Assembly (NCBI GenBank): GCA_035765045.1
Contig: DASTYI010000067.1
Coordinates: forward strand, 23,414-87,413
Direction of reading: 5' to 3'
Source of the DNA: Iamia sp035765045
GTDB lineage: Bacteria > Actinomycetota > Acidimicrobiia > Acidimicrobiales > Iamiaceae
Length of the DNA: 64,000 bases
In this document: piece after piece, positions 54,328-62,551 of the stretch
How positions within the stretch are numbered: the first letter of the stretch is position 1
How the letters are laid out: each line of letters starts with the position of its first letter
The notes under the pieces: generated by a model
The model's database searches: none
What the model was told of the DNA's origin: nothing
Seen by the model: only the letters and a program-made list of their open reading frames with translations
Position numbers and translations under genes: made by a program

Positions 54328-54878
54328 CGCCTGACGGCCAGGTGGAGGCTGGTGCGGGGGCCGGTGACGCTGGTGTCGAGCAGGTCGAGGTCGACGTGGC
54401 GGTCGAAGCCCTCGAGGAAGCGGGTGCCGCCGCCCAGGATCACCGGCATCACGTCGATCCGCAGCTCGTCGACCAGCCCGAGGCGCAGCAGCTGGCCCAT
54501 CAGGTCGGGCCCGCAGATCGCCGTCACCGCCTTGTCGCCGGCCAGCTCCCCGGCCCGGGCGACGGCGTCCTCGACGCCCGTGGTGGCGAACTCGATGAAC
54601 AGCTTCTCGTTCCGCGCCGGCTGGTGGTCGGGGGCGGTGTGGGTGACGACGACGATCGGGACCTGGAACTCGTAGTCGTCGGCGTAGCTGTCGGGGTCCT
54701 CGGCCCCGTCGAACATGCCCCGGCCCATCAGCACGGCGCCGGTCTCCTCCAGCTGCGCCTGCATGACCTCGGAGCCCAGCATCGTCTCGAAGTCGGTGTA
54801 GAGGGCGTGGGCGTCGCCGTCCCGGTCGGACACGTAGCCGTCGAGCGAGATGGTGATGCCGGCGATGAGGGTGGTCAT
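54324..54878 (-). CDS. RibD-C/dihydrofolate-reductase-like protein 3
   Basis: A 184-residue protein: IAGITISLDGYVSDRDGDAHALY, VLMGRGMFDGAEDPDSYADDY and AVTAICGPDLMGQLLRLGLVDELRIDVMPVILGGGTRFL show the family fold. The ATG overlaps the stop of the HxlR regulator, so it is in that operon and probably its target. Third gene of this family within 19 kb. Confidence 0.87.
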   Translation of the reverse strand: MTTLIAGITISLDGYVSDRDGDAHALYTDFETMLGSEVMQAQLEETGAVLMGRGMFDGAEDPDSYADDYEFQVPIVVVTHTAPDHQPARNEKLFIEFATTGVEDAVARAGELAGDKAVTAICGPDLMGQLLRLGLVDELRIDVMPVILGGGTRFLEGFDRHVDLDLLDTSVTGPRTSLHLAVRR

Positions 54879-55366
54879 GCCGGGGTGGACCGCGGCACGC
54901 CCCAGGGCTCATCGGCGGGCCAGCCCGGGCCGGGGCGGGCGGTCACCTCGCGCACCCGCAGCGGCTCCCGGCAGTGCGAGCACACCACCTCGGCGTCGGC
55001 GTCGTGGTCGCAGAGGGTGTGGTGGTACTGGAGCGGCGGGCCCTCGTCGCCGGCCAGCCAGCGGTCGCCCCAGGTCTTCATGGCGGCGATGACGGTGAAG
55101 AGGTCGCGGCCCTTGTCGGTGAGCACGTACTCGTGGCGCAGCGGGCGCTCCTGGTAGGGCCGGCGGGCGAGGATGCCCTCGTCGACCAGCCGGGTGAGCC
55201 GCTGGGTGAGGATGTTGCGCCCGATCCCGAGGTTGCGCTGGAAGGCGTCGAACCGGCGGGTCCCCGTGTAGGCCTCGCGCAGGACGAGCGGGGTCCACCA
55301 GTCGCCGAGGATGTCGACGGTGCGCGCCACCGAGCAGGGCCACTCGCCGAACGGGGTCCGCTTCAC
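54875..55366 (-). CDS. HxlR-family transcriptional regulator
   Basis: A 163-residue MarR-related winged-helix regulator: CSVARTVDILGDWWTPLVLREAYTGTRRFDAFQRNLGIGRNILTQRL and EYVLTDKGRDL are the HxlR signature. The C-terminal VCSHCREPL gives a C-x-x-C that may bind a metal or sense thiol stress, as HypR-like members do (inference). It precedes a DHFR-like gene in the same operon. A perfect GTTCC-N5-GGAAC lies 23 bases upstream, a candidate autoregulatory operator. Confidence 0.9.
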   Translation of the reverse strand: MKRTPFGEWPCSVARTVDILGDWWTPLVLREAYTGTRRFDAFQRNLGIGRNILTQRLTRLVDEGILARRPYQERPLRHEYVLTDKGRDLFTVIAAMKTWGDRWLAGDEGPPLQYHHTLCDHDADAEVVCSHCREPLRVREVTARPGPGWPADEPWGVPRSTPA

Positions 55367-55373
55367 GACGGGG

Positions 55374-55403
55374 ACGCTACCGCCGTCGGTTCCGTTGTGG
55401 AAC
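55374..55403 (-). promoter_or_regulatory. HxlR promoter with GTTCC-N5-GGAAC operator
   Basis: On the - strand: -35 TTCCAC, 17-base spacer, -10 TAGCGT (55374-55379), then 7 bases to the GTG at 55366. The perfect dyad GTTCC-GTTGT-GGAAC (55389-55403) covers the -35, a position suited to repression. Confidence 0.65.
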
Positions 55404-55414
55404 TGACCGCCGGG

Positions 55415-56452
55415 TCAGGGCGTGAGGACGATCTTGCCGACGCCGTCGGCGCGCGAGGCGAAGAGGGCGTAGGCGTCGGGGCCGTCGGCCAGGGCCATCG
55501 TGTGGGTGACGACGACGTTGGGGTCGATCCGGCCCGCCGCCGCCAGCTTCAGCAGGGTCGGCAGCTCGTGCTGGACGCTGCACAGCCCGATGTGGATCTC
55601 CAGGCCCTTGAGCTGGGCCAGCGCCATCCGCACCGAGAGGTCCATGCTCTGGTTGACCCCGACGATCGACACCCGGCCGGCCCGCCCGGCCAGGTCGAGG
55701 GCCAGGGTCAGCGTGGCGTCGGCCCCGACCGCCTCGAGGGCGACGTCGACCCCCCGGCCCGCGGTCGCCTCGGCTACCGCGGCCCGCACGTCGTCGCCCT
55801 CGACCGGCTCGGCGCCGAGGGCGGCCGCCGCGGCCCGGCGCTCGGGCACCAGGTCGATGGCCAGCACGCGGGCCGCCCCCATCACCTGGGCCGACAGCAC
55901 CGACAGCAGCCCGACGGGGCCGAGGCCGACGACGGCCACGGTGTCGCCCGGCCCGACCCGGCCCCGGCGGGCGCCGTACCAGGCGGTGGGGAGGTTGTCG
56001 GTGAGGACGACCCCGGCGGCGTCGCTCAGCGCCTCGGGCAGGGGGAACAGGTTCCGGTCGGCGGCCGGGACCGAGAGCGCCTCGGCCTGGGTGCCGGCGT
56101 GGGCGTGGCCCAGCCCCCAGCACCCGGCCTGGCCGGTCTCGCACAGGGTGATGTGGCCGTGGGCGCACGGCGTGCAGCGCCCGCACGCCGCCGAGGCGGC
56201 CACGAGCACCCGGTCACCGGGCCGGACGGTCCGCACCGCGGCGCCGACCTCCTCGACGATGCCGACCGCCTCGTGCCCCAGCGAGTACCCCGTGGTCTCG
56301 CTGAAGCCGTGGCCGTGGTAGATGTGCAGGTCCGACCCGCAGATGCCCGAGGCGGTGATCCGCACCACGGCGCCCTCGTCGCCGGGGAGGGCGGCGTCGG
56401 CGACGTCGGAGAGGGCGACCTGCTCGGGGCCCTGGTAGGTGAGCGCCTTCAT
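55415..56452 (-). CDS. Zinc-dependent alcohol dehydrogenase
   Basis: A 345-residue medium-chain dehydrogenase. Catalytic zinc ligands C38 (GICGSDLH) and H60-E61 (GHE), structural zinc cysteines C90, C93, C96 and C104, and the Rossmann motif GLGPVG are intact. The DLVPERR segment after the second strand favours NAD(H). It likely oxidises a secondary or polyol-type alcohol. It follows the kinase-like gene by 10 bases on the same strand. Confidence 0.92.
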   Translation of the reverse strand: MKALTYQGPEQVALSDVADAALPGDEGAVVRITASGICGSDLHIYHGHGFSETTGYSLGHEAVGIVEEVGAAVRTVRPGDRVLVAASAACGRCTPCAHGHITLCETGQAGCWGLGHAHAGTQAEALSVPAADRNLFPLPEALSDAAGVVLTDNLPTAWYGARRGRVGPGDTVAVVGLGPVGLLSVLSAQVMGAARVLAIDLVPERRAAAAALGAEPVEGDDVRAAVAEATAGRGVDVALEAVGADATLTLALDLAGRAGRVSIVGVNQSMDLSVRMALAQLKGLEIHIGLCSVQHELPTLLKLAAAGRIDPNVVVTHTMALADGPDAYALFASRADGVGKIVLTP

Positions 56453-56462
56453 CGTCGGATCG

Positions 56463-57545
56463 CTAGCGCAGCAGGGCGACGGCGTCGAGGTCGAGGGCGT
56501 GCTGGGCGTGGCGGCTGGCCATGGCCATGAACATCTGGTCGCCCCGCTCGGTGCGCTCGACCAGCATCGACGCCGCCACCGCCATCACCAGCCCGGCGAA
56601 GGTGCCCCGTCGGTGGTCCTGCCAGCAGGCGTCCCAGCCGTAGCCCTCGATGCCGGCGGCGACCAGCCCGTCGTGGTAGCGCCGCACCAGCGTCTCCTCG
56701 ACCGGCCGGCGGTCCTCGGGGAGCAACCCGGCGCCCATCACGTAGGCGACGTCGTTGAGGGCGGGGCCGACGGCCACGGTCTGCCAGTCGACCACGCCGC
56801 GGACGTGGCCGTCGTCGGGGTCGAGCAGCAGGTTGTCGAGCCGGTAGTCGCCGTGGGTGATCGTGAGCGGGGCGTCGCCGGGGGTGAGGTAGGCCTCCAG
56901 GTCGCCGAAGAGCGCCTCGCCCACCGGGCGCACGTGGTCGGCCAGGTCGTCGGCGTAGCGCTCGGTGAACCCGGCCCACACCCCGGGGAGCAGCATCCCG
57001 AGGAACATCCGGTTGGCGTCGAGGTCGCCGTGGAGCCACTCCATCTCGGCCAGCGTCGGGTCGCCCCAGCGGGGGGCGTGGAGGTGGACCAGCTCGTCGA
57101 GGGCCGAGGCGACCACCTCGGGCGGGCAGCCGGCCAGCTGGTCGCCGGCCCGGGCCGGGGCCATGTCCTCGAGGAGGAGGACGAAGGCGGCGGTCGCCGG
57201 GTCGATGGCGGCGTGGAAGACCGTGGGCGTGCAGATGGGCAGCGCCGGGGCCAGCTGCTGGTAGAAGCGGACCTCCTTCTCGTAGCTGCGCAGCGAGAGG
57301 GCGGTGGCCCGGCTGGTCGGGTCGGCGGCCGGGAGCTTGGCCACGATCGTGGCCGGCATGGTGGCCGGGGCGCCCTCGCAGGTGAGGGTCAGCCGGAGGC
57401 TGTCGCACATCTGGCCGGTGCCGACCGGTGTGGCCTCGACCGCGGTGACCTCCCCGCCGGCGAGGTGCTCGGCCAGGGCGGCGGTCAGCCAGGCGGGGGT
57501 GAGGAGGTCGGGCGTGTCGGCGATGGCGATGGTGCTGTGACCCAC
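56463..57545 (-). CDS. Aminoglycoside-phosphotransferase-like kinase
   Basis: A protein of the APH/ecdysteroid-kinase-like fold: LEDMAPARAGDQ in the hinge, catalytic HGDYRLDNLLLD and metal-binding VDWQTV. I take the GTG at 57545 (360 residues) because TAGCCA (57554-57559) ends 8 bases before it; a GTG at 57563 would add six residues and is possible. The family phosphorylates small molecules; relatives in actinobacteria often sit beside lipid or sterol genes. Upstream lies a dyad and then a strong hairpin. Confidence 0.82.
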   Translation of the reverse strand: MGHSTIAIADTPDLLTPAWLTAALAEHLAGGEVTAVEATPVGTGQMCDSLRLTLTCEGAPATMPATIVAKLPAADPTSRATALSLRSYEKEVRFYQQLAPALPICTPTVFHAAIDPATAAFVLLLEDMAPARAGDQLAGCPPEVVASALDELVHLHAPRWGDPTLAEMEWLHGDLDANRMFLGMLLPGVWAGFTERYADDLADHVRPVGEALFGDLEAYLTPGDAPLTITHGDYRLDNLLLDPDDGHVRGVVDWQTVAVGPALNDVAYVMGAGLLPEDRRPVEETLVRRYHDGLVAAGIEGYGWDACWQDHRRGTFAGLVMAVAASMLVERTERGDQMFMAMASRHAQHALDLDAVALLR

Positions 57546-57563
57546 GTCGCAGATGGCTAGCAC

Positions 57564-57583
57564 CTGGTAACGCCCGTTGCCAG
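57564..57583. promoter_or_regulatory. CTGGTAAC-GCCC-GTTGCCAG dyad upstream of the kinase gene
   Basis: A 20-base inverted repeat with one mismatch in 8-base arms and a 4-base centre, just upstream of the kinase start and 3 bases from the next hairpin. Either an operator or a second small hairpin. Confidence 0.45.
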
Positions 57584-57586
57584 CAT

Positions 57587-57615
57587 CGCCTCAAGGTGCC
57601 TGGCACCTTGAGGCG
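57587..57615 (-). terminator. Perfect 14-base inverted repeat after the Tat amidohydrolase gene
   Basis: CGCCTCAAGGTGCC-T-GGCACCTTGAGGCG, 1 base beyond the amidohydrolase stop on the - strand. It can form a 12-base-pair stem with a CCTGG-type loop. There is no T-run. The core AAGGTGCCTGGCACCTT may also be a dispersed palindromic repeat. Confidence 0.7.
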
Positions 57616-57616
57616 G

Positions 57617-59095
57617 TCAGAGGTGGTAGCCCCTCTGGTGCTCGGTGATCAGGCGGAGGGCCTCGGCCGAGGTGGTGGGGCCGTAGGTGCGGGCCGGGGG
57701 CAGGTTGGCCCGGATCTGCTCGATGTCGGCGGCGCTGACGGCGCAGGTGCTCTCGGGCACCTCGATCCCGTAGAGCCGGGCCGAGGTCAGCCCGAAGATG
57801 TCGGCCTTGATCTCGTCGGTCAGCTCCGGGTAGCCGTGGCGCTCCTGGAGCTCGGGGGAGATCTGGAAGGTGCGCAGCGCCTGGATCTGGTCCTGCGGGG
57901 TGCCGAACCAGATCGAGTCGGTGCCCCACACCACCCGGTCGGGGCCGACGTGGGTGAGCAGCTTGCCGAGGACGTGGGCGGCGGCGGTGGTGTCGCGCAT
58001 CAGGAACCACCAGGTCCCACCCAGCTCGGCGTAGACGTTGCTGCTCGGCCCGAGGTCGTTCTCCTCCAGCGTGCGGATCAGCCGGTCGACGCCCTGCGGG
58101 TCCGGGTCGTCGGGGTCGTAGGGGCCGACGCCGCCCTGCCCGGGCTCGAAGCCCGAGTGGTACACGACGAAGGAGATGTCGGGGTTGCGGGCCGCGGCGG
58201 GCCCGATGTCACTCGGGTCGGCCAGCTCGGGGGTGGTGCCGACGATCGAGCTGATGCCCTTGTGGGTGCAGATGATCGGCGGCCCGATCTCGCGCACGTG
58301 GTCGATGAAGCGCTGGCCGATCTGCGGACGATCCGGGTCGTGGTCGTCGAAGTAGAAGTGCTGGTCGGTCGGGGTCATCGTGTAGATCTTCCAGGCCGCG
58401 ATGTCGTAGCGGTCCCGGATGTCGGTCATCGCCAGCAGGTTGGCCTCGAGCTCGCCGTGGTGGGGGTAGGCGCCGCCGTGCATCAGGACCCGGCCGTCGC
58501 AGCCGAGCCGGGTGGCGACGTCGATGGCGTGGACCATGTCGGCCGACTGGAGCCCGGCGAGGGCCTGGGCCGGCAGGGCCGAGAGGATCGCCATCGTCGT
58601 GTCCGAGCGGACGAACATCTCGCGGAAGTAGGCGTCGACGGTGAAGCAGGTGCGGGGGTCGCCGTCCTCGGCGCCCTCGGGGCAGGCGGCGTGGGGGAAG
58701 GCCGAGGTCCACTCGCCCCCGGGCTGGGACAGGTCCTGGTTCACGTAGTGCGACTGGACGTCGAAGATGAACTCGCCGCCGCCGAGCTCCTCCAGCGCCG
58801 CGTCGGTGTCGACGGTGGCCTCCTCGGAGACGTCGTAGGTGCCGCCGGGCTCCTCGCCCCGGCTCCTGGCCTCCTCCTTGGAGCAGGCGGCGAGCACGAA
58901 GAAGGTGGCGGCCGCCCCGGTGGCGCCGGTGAGGAAGCGGCGGCGGGAGATGCCGAGCCGGCGGGCGTTGACGTCGGCCAGGGCGTGGGTGCGGCGGATG
59001 GCCTCGGCCACGGTGGGCGAGTGCGGGACGGGGACGAACTCGCCGTTCGACACCGGTCCCAGCTTCACCGGGAGCTGCGGCTCCTCGTCGGCCAT
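57617..59095 (-). CDS. Tat-exported lipoprotein amidohydrolase
   Basis: A 492-residue protein. Around residue 50 it has a twin-arginine signal (ISRRRFLTG) followed by a hydrophobic stretch and a lipobox LAAC, so it should be exported folded and anchored as a lipoprotein. A polar extension of about 45 residues precedes the twin-arginine motif, which is long. The mature part is an Amidohydrolase_2 TIM barrel: FDVQSHYVNQ, VLMHGGAYPHH, CTHKG, and VVWGTDSIWFGTP. Cofactor metals are probably bound before export. GGGAG lies 6 bases before the ATG. Substrate unknown. Confidence 0.84.
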   Translation of the reverse strand: MADEEPQLPVKLGPVSNGEFVPVPHSPTVAEAIRRTHALADVNARRLGISRRRFLTGATGAAATFFVLAACSKEEARSRGEEPGGTYDVSEEATVDTDAALEELGGGEFIFDVQSHYVNQDLSQPGGEWTSAFPHAACPEGAEDGDPRTCFTVDAYFREMFVRSDTTMAILSALPAQALAGLQSADMVHAIDVATRLGCDGRVLMHGGAYPHHGELEANLLAMTDIRDRYDIAAWKIYTMTPTDQHFYFDDHDPDRPQIGQRFIDHVREIGPPIICTHKGISSIVGTTPELADPSDIGPAAARNPDISFVVYHSGFEPGQGGVGPYDPDDPDPQGVDRLIRTLEENDLGPSSNVYAELGGTWWFLMRDTTAAAHVLGKLLTHVGPDRVVWGTDSIWFGTPQDQIQALRTFQISPELQERHGYPELTDEIKADIFGLTSARLYGIEVPESTCAVSAADIEQIRANLPPARTYGPTTSAEALRLITEHQRGYHL

Positions 59096-59222
59096 GGGGG
59101 GCTCCCTCCGTGCGGAACGTGCAGCCATCATGCACCTTTCTCGGCGGCGGTTCTCAGAAGTGGCCATGAGATGGCCGGTTTGGGGGCGCACGATGGGGCT
59201 CCACCCACCTGGAGGTTCCACG

Positions 59223-59810
59223 ATGCCCGGCCTGCCCCGCCCCCACGACGACGAGACCACCCTGCTCCTGGCCTTCGTGGCCCAGCAGCGCGACCTGCTC
59301 GCCACCGCCGCCCACGGCCTCACCGACGAGCAGGCCCGGGCCACCCCCAGCGCCAGCGCCCTCAGCGTCGGCGGGCTGGTCAAGCACGTGACGGCGATGG
59401 AGCGGTCGTGGATGGACGCCGTCCTCCAGCGCACCCGGCCCGAGGCCGGCGGGACCTACCAGGACGACTTCGTGATGGGCCCCGACGAGACCCTCGCCGC
59501 CCTGCTCGCCGACATGGCGGCCGCCGGGGCCGAGACCGAGGCGATCGTCGCCGGCCTCCCGCTCGACCACCCGGTCCCGGTGCCCGACGCGCCGTGGTTC
59601 CCCAAGGACGTGACCGCCTGGTCGCTGCGGTTCGTCCTGCTCCACCTGGTCGAGGAGCTGGCCCGCCACGCCGGCCACGCCGACGTCGTCCGCGAGCACG
59701 TCGACGGGGCCACCTGGTACGGCCTGATGGCCGCCCGCGAGCAGGTCGACCTCGGCCCCTGGGTCCAGCCCTGGACCCCGGCCGCCGAGGTCGACACGGC
59801 GGCGCTGTAG
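59223..59810 (+). CDS. DinB/DUF664-family protein
   Basis: A 195-residue four-helix-bundle protein: LVKHVTAMERSWMDAVL, LRFVLLHLVEELARHAGHADVVRE give the three-His metal site typical of DinB/MST folds. Actinobacterial members may be thiol-dependent (mycothiol) transferases. GGAGG (59211-59215) is 7 bases before the ATG. Confidence 0.88.
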   Translation: MPGLPRPHDDETTLLLAFVAQQRDLLATAAHGLTDEQARATPSASALSVGGLVKHVTAMERSWMDAVLQRTRPEAGGTYQDDFVMGPDETLAALLADMAAAGAETEAIVAGLPLDHPVPVPDAPWFPKDVTAWSLRFVLLHLVEELARHAGHADVVREHVDGATWYGLMAAREQVDLGPWVQPWTPAAEVDTAAL

Positions 59811-59834
59811 CCGAGCATCGTCCTGACCCGCGGG

Positions 59835-61532
59835 CTACTCCTCGCCGGAGCCGAAGCGGGCGGACCAGGCGGCCACCTGCTCGTCCTCGATCTTGGCGAA
59901 GAGGACGGGGGGGACCTCGATGGGGGAGCCGGGGGTGAGGGCGGCCATCTCGGCGGCGACGTCGGTGGGCCAGGCCGGCAGCTCGACGATGCCGAAGGCC
60001 CGCAGCAGGGCGGCCGAGGTGTCGGGCAGCACCGGGGCGCCGAGCACGGCGAGCAGCCGGAGGTGGTGCAGGGCGGTGGAGATGACGACGGCCCGGGCCT
60101 CGGGGTCGTCCTTGAGCTTCCACGGCTCCTCGGCGTTCCAGAAGACGTTGCCGGCGGCCCAGAGGTCGCGCAGCACCGTCATGGCCTTGCGCAGCTCCTT
60201 GGCCTCGAGGTGCTCGGTGTAGGTGGCGACGAGATCGGCGACCAGGGCGACGAAGTCGTCCCGGGCGGGCGACGAGCCCTCGACCACCGGCACCACGGCC
60301 CCGGCGTTCTTGGCCGTGAAGCCGAGCACCCGGTTGACGAGGTTGCCGTAGCTGCCGGCCAGGTCCTTGTTGACCGACTGGACCAGCGACTCCCACGTGA
60401 AGGTGGCGTCGCTCGACTCCGGGGCGTTGGCGATCAGGTGGTAGCGCCACGGGTCCGACGGGAGGATCTCCAGCGCCGCGTCCATGAAGACGCCCCGCTG
60501 GTCGGTGGTCGAGAACTTGCCGCCGTAGAAGGTCAGCCAGTTGAACGACTTGATGAAGTCGACCAGCTTCCAGCCGCCCTCGGCGCCGAGCAGCGTGGCC
60601 GGGAACATCACGGCGTGGAACGGGACGTTGTCCTTGGCCATGAACTGCGTGTAGGTCACGTCGCCGGCCTGGTCGGCCTTCCACCAGCGCTCCCAGCCCT
60701 CGGCCCCGAGCCCGGCGACGTCCTCGGCCCACTCCTTGGTGGCGGCGATGTAGGCGATCGGGGCGTCGAACCAGACGTAGAAGACCTTGCCCTCGAAGCC
60801 GGGCCGGTCGACCGGGACGCCCCAGGAGATGTCCCGGGTGATCGAGCGGTCCTCCAGCCCCTCGTCGAGCCACTTGTAGGCGATCGACCGGGTGAGCAGC
60901 GGCCAGTCGACCCGCTCGTCGATCCAGGCCCGCAGCCGGTCGGCCATCTTCGACTGGAGCAGGTAGAGGTGCTTGGTGGCGCGGACCTCGAGGTCGGTGG
61001 CGCCGCTGATGGCCGAGCGGGGCTCGATCAGGTCGGTGGGGTCGAGCAGCCGGGTGCAGTTCTCGCACTGGTCGCCCCGGGCCCGGGGGTAGCCGCAGTG
61101 CGGGCAGGTGCCGACGACGTAGCGGTCGGGGAGGAAGCGGCCGTCGGTGGGCGAGTAGACCTGCTCGGTCTCGCGCTCCTCGATGAAGCCGTGCTCCTCC
61201 AGCTGGCGGGCGATCAGCTGGGTCAGCTCGTGGTTGTGGGGCGACGAGCTGCGCCCCCAGTGGTCCCACGACAGGCCGAACCGCTCGCCCAGCTCGCCCT
61301 GCACCGCCCACTGCTGGCGGCAGTACTCCTCGACGGGGAGCCCGGCGGCCTCGGCGGCCAGCTCGGCCGGCGTGCCGTGCTCGTCGGTGGCGCAGATGGC
61401 GACGACCTCGTGGCCCTGCTGGCGCAGGAAGCGGGCGTAGACGTCGGCCGGCAGCAGGGACCCGACGAGGTTGCCGAGGTGCTTGACCCCGTTCACGTAC
61501 GGGAGGGCGCTGGTGATCAGGTGGCGGGCCAC
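59835..61532 (-). CDS. metG: Methionyl-tRNA synthetase
   Basis: A 565-residue class I synthetase. The HIGH motif is H18-L-G-N21, KMSKS is represented by K339-F-S-T-T, and the zinc knuckle uses C143, C146, C156 and C159 (CPHCGYPRARGDQCENC). It ends in the helical anticodon domain without a C-terminal tRNA-binding (EMAP) domain. It charges initiator and elongator tRNA-Met. GGAGCGAAGAC precedes the GTG start, so this gene has a normal leader. Confidence 0.96.
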   Translation of the reverse strand: MARHLITSALPYVNGVKHLGNLVGSLLPADVYARFLRQQGHEVVAICATDEHGTPAELAAEAAGLPVEEYCRQQWAVQGELGERFGLSWDHWGRSSSPHNHELTQLIARQLEEHGFIEERETEQVYSPTDGRFLPDRYVVGTCPHCGYPRARGDQCENCTRLLDPTDLIEPRSAISGATDLEVRATKHLYLLQSKMADRLRAWIDERVDWPLLTRSIAYKWLDEGLEDRSITRDISWGVPVDRPGFEGKVFYVWFDAPIAYIAATKEWAEDVAGLGAEGWERWWKADQAGDVTYTQFMAKDNVPFHAVMFPATLLGAEGGWKLVDFIKSFNWLTFYGGKFSTTDQRGVFMDAALEILPSDPWRYHLIANAPESSDATFTWESLVQSVNKDLAGSYGNLVNRVLGFTAKNAGAVVPVVEGSSPARDDFVALVADLVATYTEHLEAKELRKAMTVLRDLWAAGNVFWNAEEPWKLKDDPEARAVVISTALHHLRLLAVLGAPVLPDTSAALLRAFGIVELPAWPTDVAAEMAALTPGSPIEVPPVLFAKIEDEQVAAWSARFGSGEE

Positions 61533-61613
61533 GTCTTCGCTCCGGTCAGGGGACGAGGCAGCCTACCGGTGGCCGGCGACCCACCCCGAGGCGGTTCGTG
61601 CAGACTGCCGGCC

Positions 61614-62549
61614 ATGCCGCACCCTCGTCGCCTCCGCTTCGCCACCGAGCTCCACCAGCCGTTCCCGGGGATGACCTGGCTCGAGTCGGCCCAGGAGGTC
61701 GAGCAGCTCGGCTACTCGACGGTGTTCGTCCCCGACCACTTCGACGAGGGTCCGGGGCCGATCGCGGCGATGGCCGCCTTCGCCGCGGTGACCACCACGG
61801 TCAACGTCGGCGTCCTGGTGCTCGACTGCGACTTCCGCCACCCGGTCCCGCTGGCCCGCGAGCTGGCGACGATCGACGTGATCGCCGGGGGCCGGTTGGA
61901 GGTCGGCCTGGGGGCCGGGTGGAAGCGGCGTGACTACGACACCTCGGGCATCCCCATGGACCGGCCGGGGGTGCGGGTCGGCCGCCTCCAGGAGCACACG
62001 GCGGTGCTGAGGGGGCTGTGGTCCGAGGGGCCGTTCTCCTTCGCCGGCGAGCACTACACCGTCACCGACCTCGACGGCACGCCCGCCCCGCACCGCCCCG
62101 GCGGCCCGCCGATCCTCGTGGGCGGTGGCGCGCCCCGGCTGCTGCGGTGGGCCGGGCGGACGGCCGACATCGTCGGCGTCAACGCCTCGATCCACTCGGG
62201 CGAGATCGACGCCGACGCCGCCGCCGACGCCCAGGCCGAGCGGATCGACGAGAAGGTGGCGTGGGTGCAGGAGGGCGCCGGCGACCGCTTCTCCGACATC
62301 GAGATCAACGCCTGGCTGGCCGCCGCCGAGATCACCGAGGACACCGAGGTGGTCGACGCCATCGCCTCGCTCTTCGGTGTCGACGCCGCCGCCCTGGCCG
62401 CCTCGCCGCTGGCCCTGGTGGGCCCGGCCGGCGCCGTGGCCGATCGCCTCCACGAGCGCCGCGAGCGCTGGGGGTACTCGTACCACGTGATCCCCGGCGA
62501 CAAGGCCCACGACTTCGCCCCCCTCGTCGCCGAGCTGACCGGCACCTGA
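61614..62549 (+). CDS. LLM class F420-dependent oxidoreductase
   Basis: A 311-residue luciferase-fold protein. RFATELHQPFPGMTWLESAQEVEQLGYSTVFVPDHF and GGRLEVGLGAGWKRRDYDTSGIPMDRPGVRVGRL match the MSMEG_2516-type F420-dependent subfamily. ILVGGGAPRLLRWAGRTADIVGV is the cofactor-side motif. The ATG starts 64 bases after the divergent metG start region. Substrate unknown. Confidence 0.86.
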   Translation: MPHPRRLRFATELHQPFPGMTWLESAQEVEQLGYSTVFVPDHFDEGPGPIAAMAAFAAVTTTVNVGVLVLDCDFRHPVPLARELATIDVIAGGRLEVGLGAGWKRRDYDTSGIPMDRPGVRVGRLQEHTAVLRGLWSEGPFSFAGEHYTVTDLDGTPAPHRPGGPPILVGGGAPRLLRWAGRTADIVGVNASIHSGEIDADAAADAQAERIDEKVAWVQEGAGDRFSDIEINAWLAAAEITEDTEVVDAIASLFGVDAAALAASPLALVGPAGAVADRLHERRERWGYSYHVIPGDKAHDFAPLVAELTGT

Positions 62550-62551
62550 CC

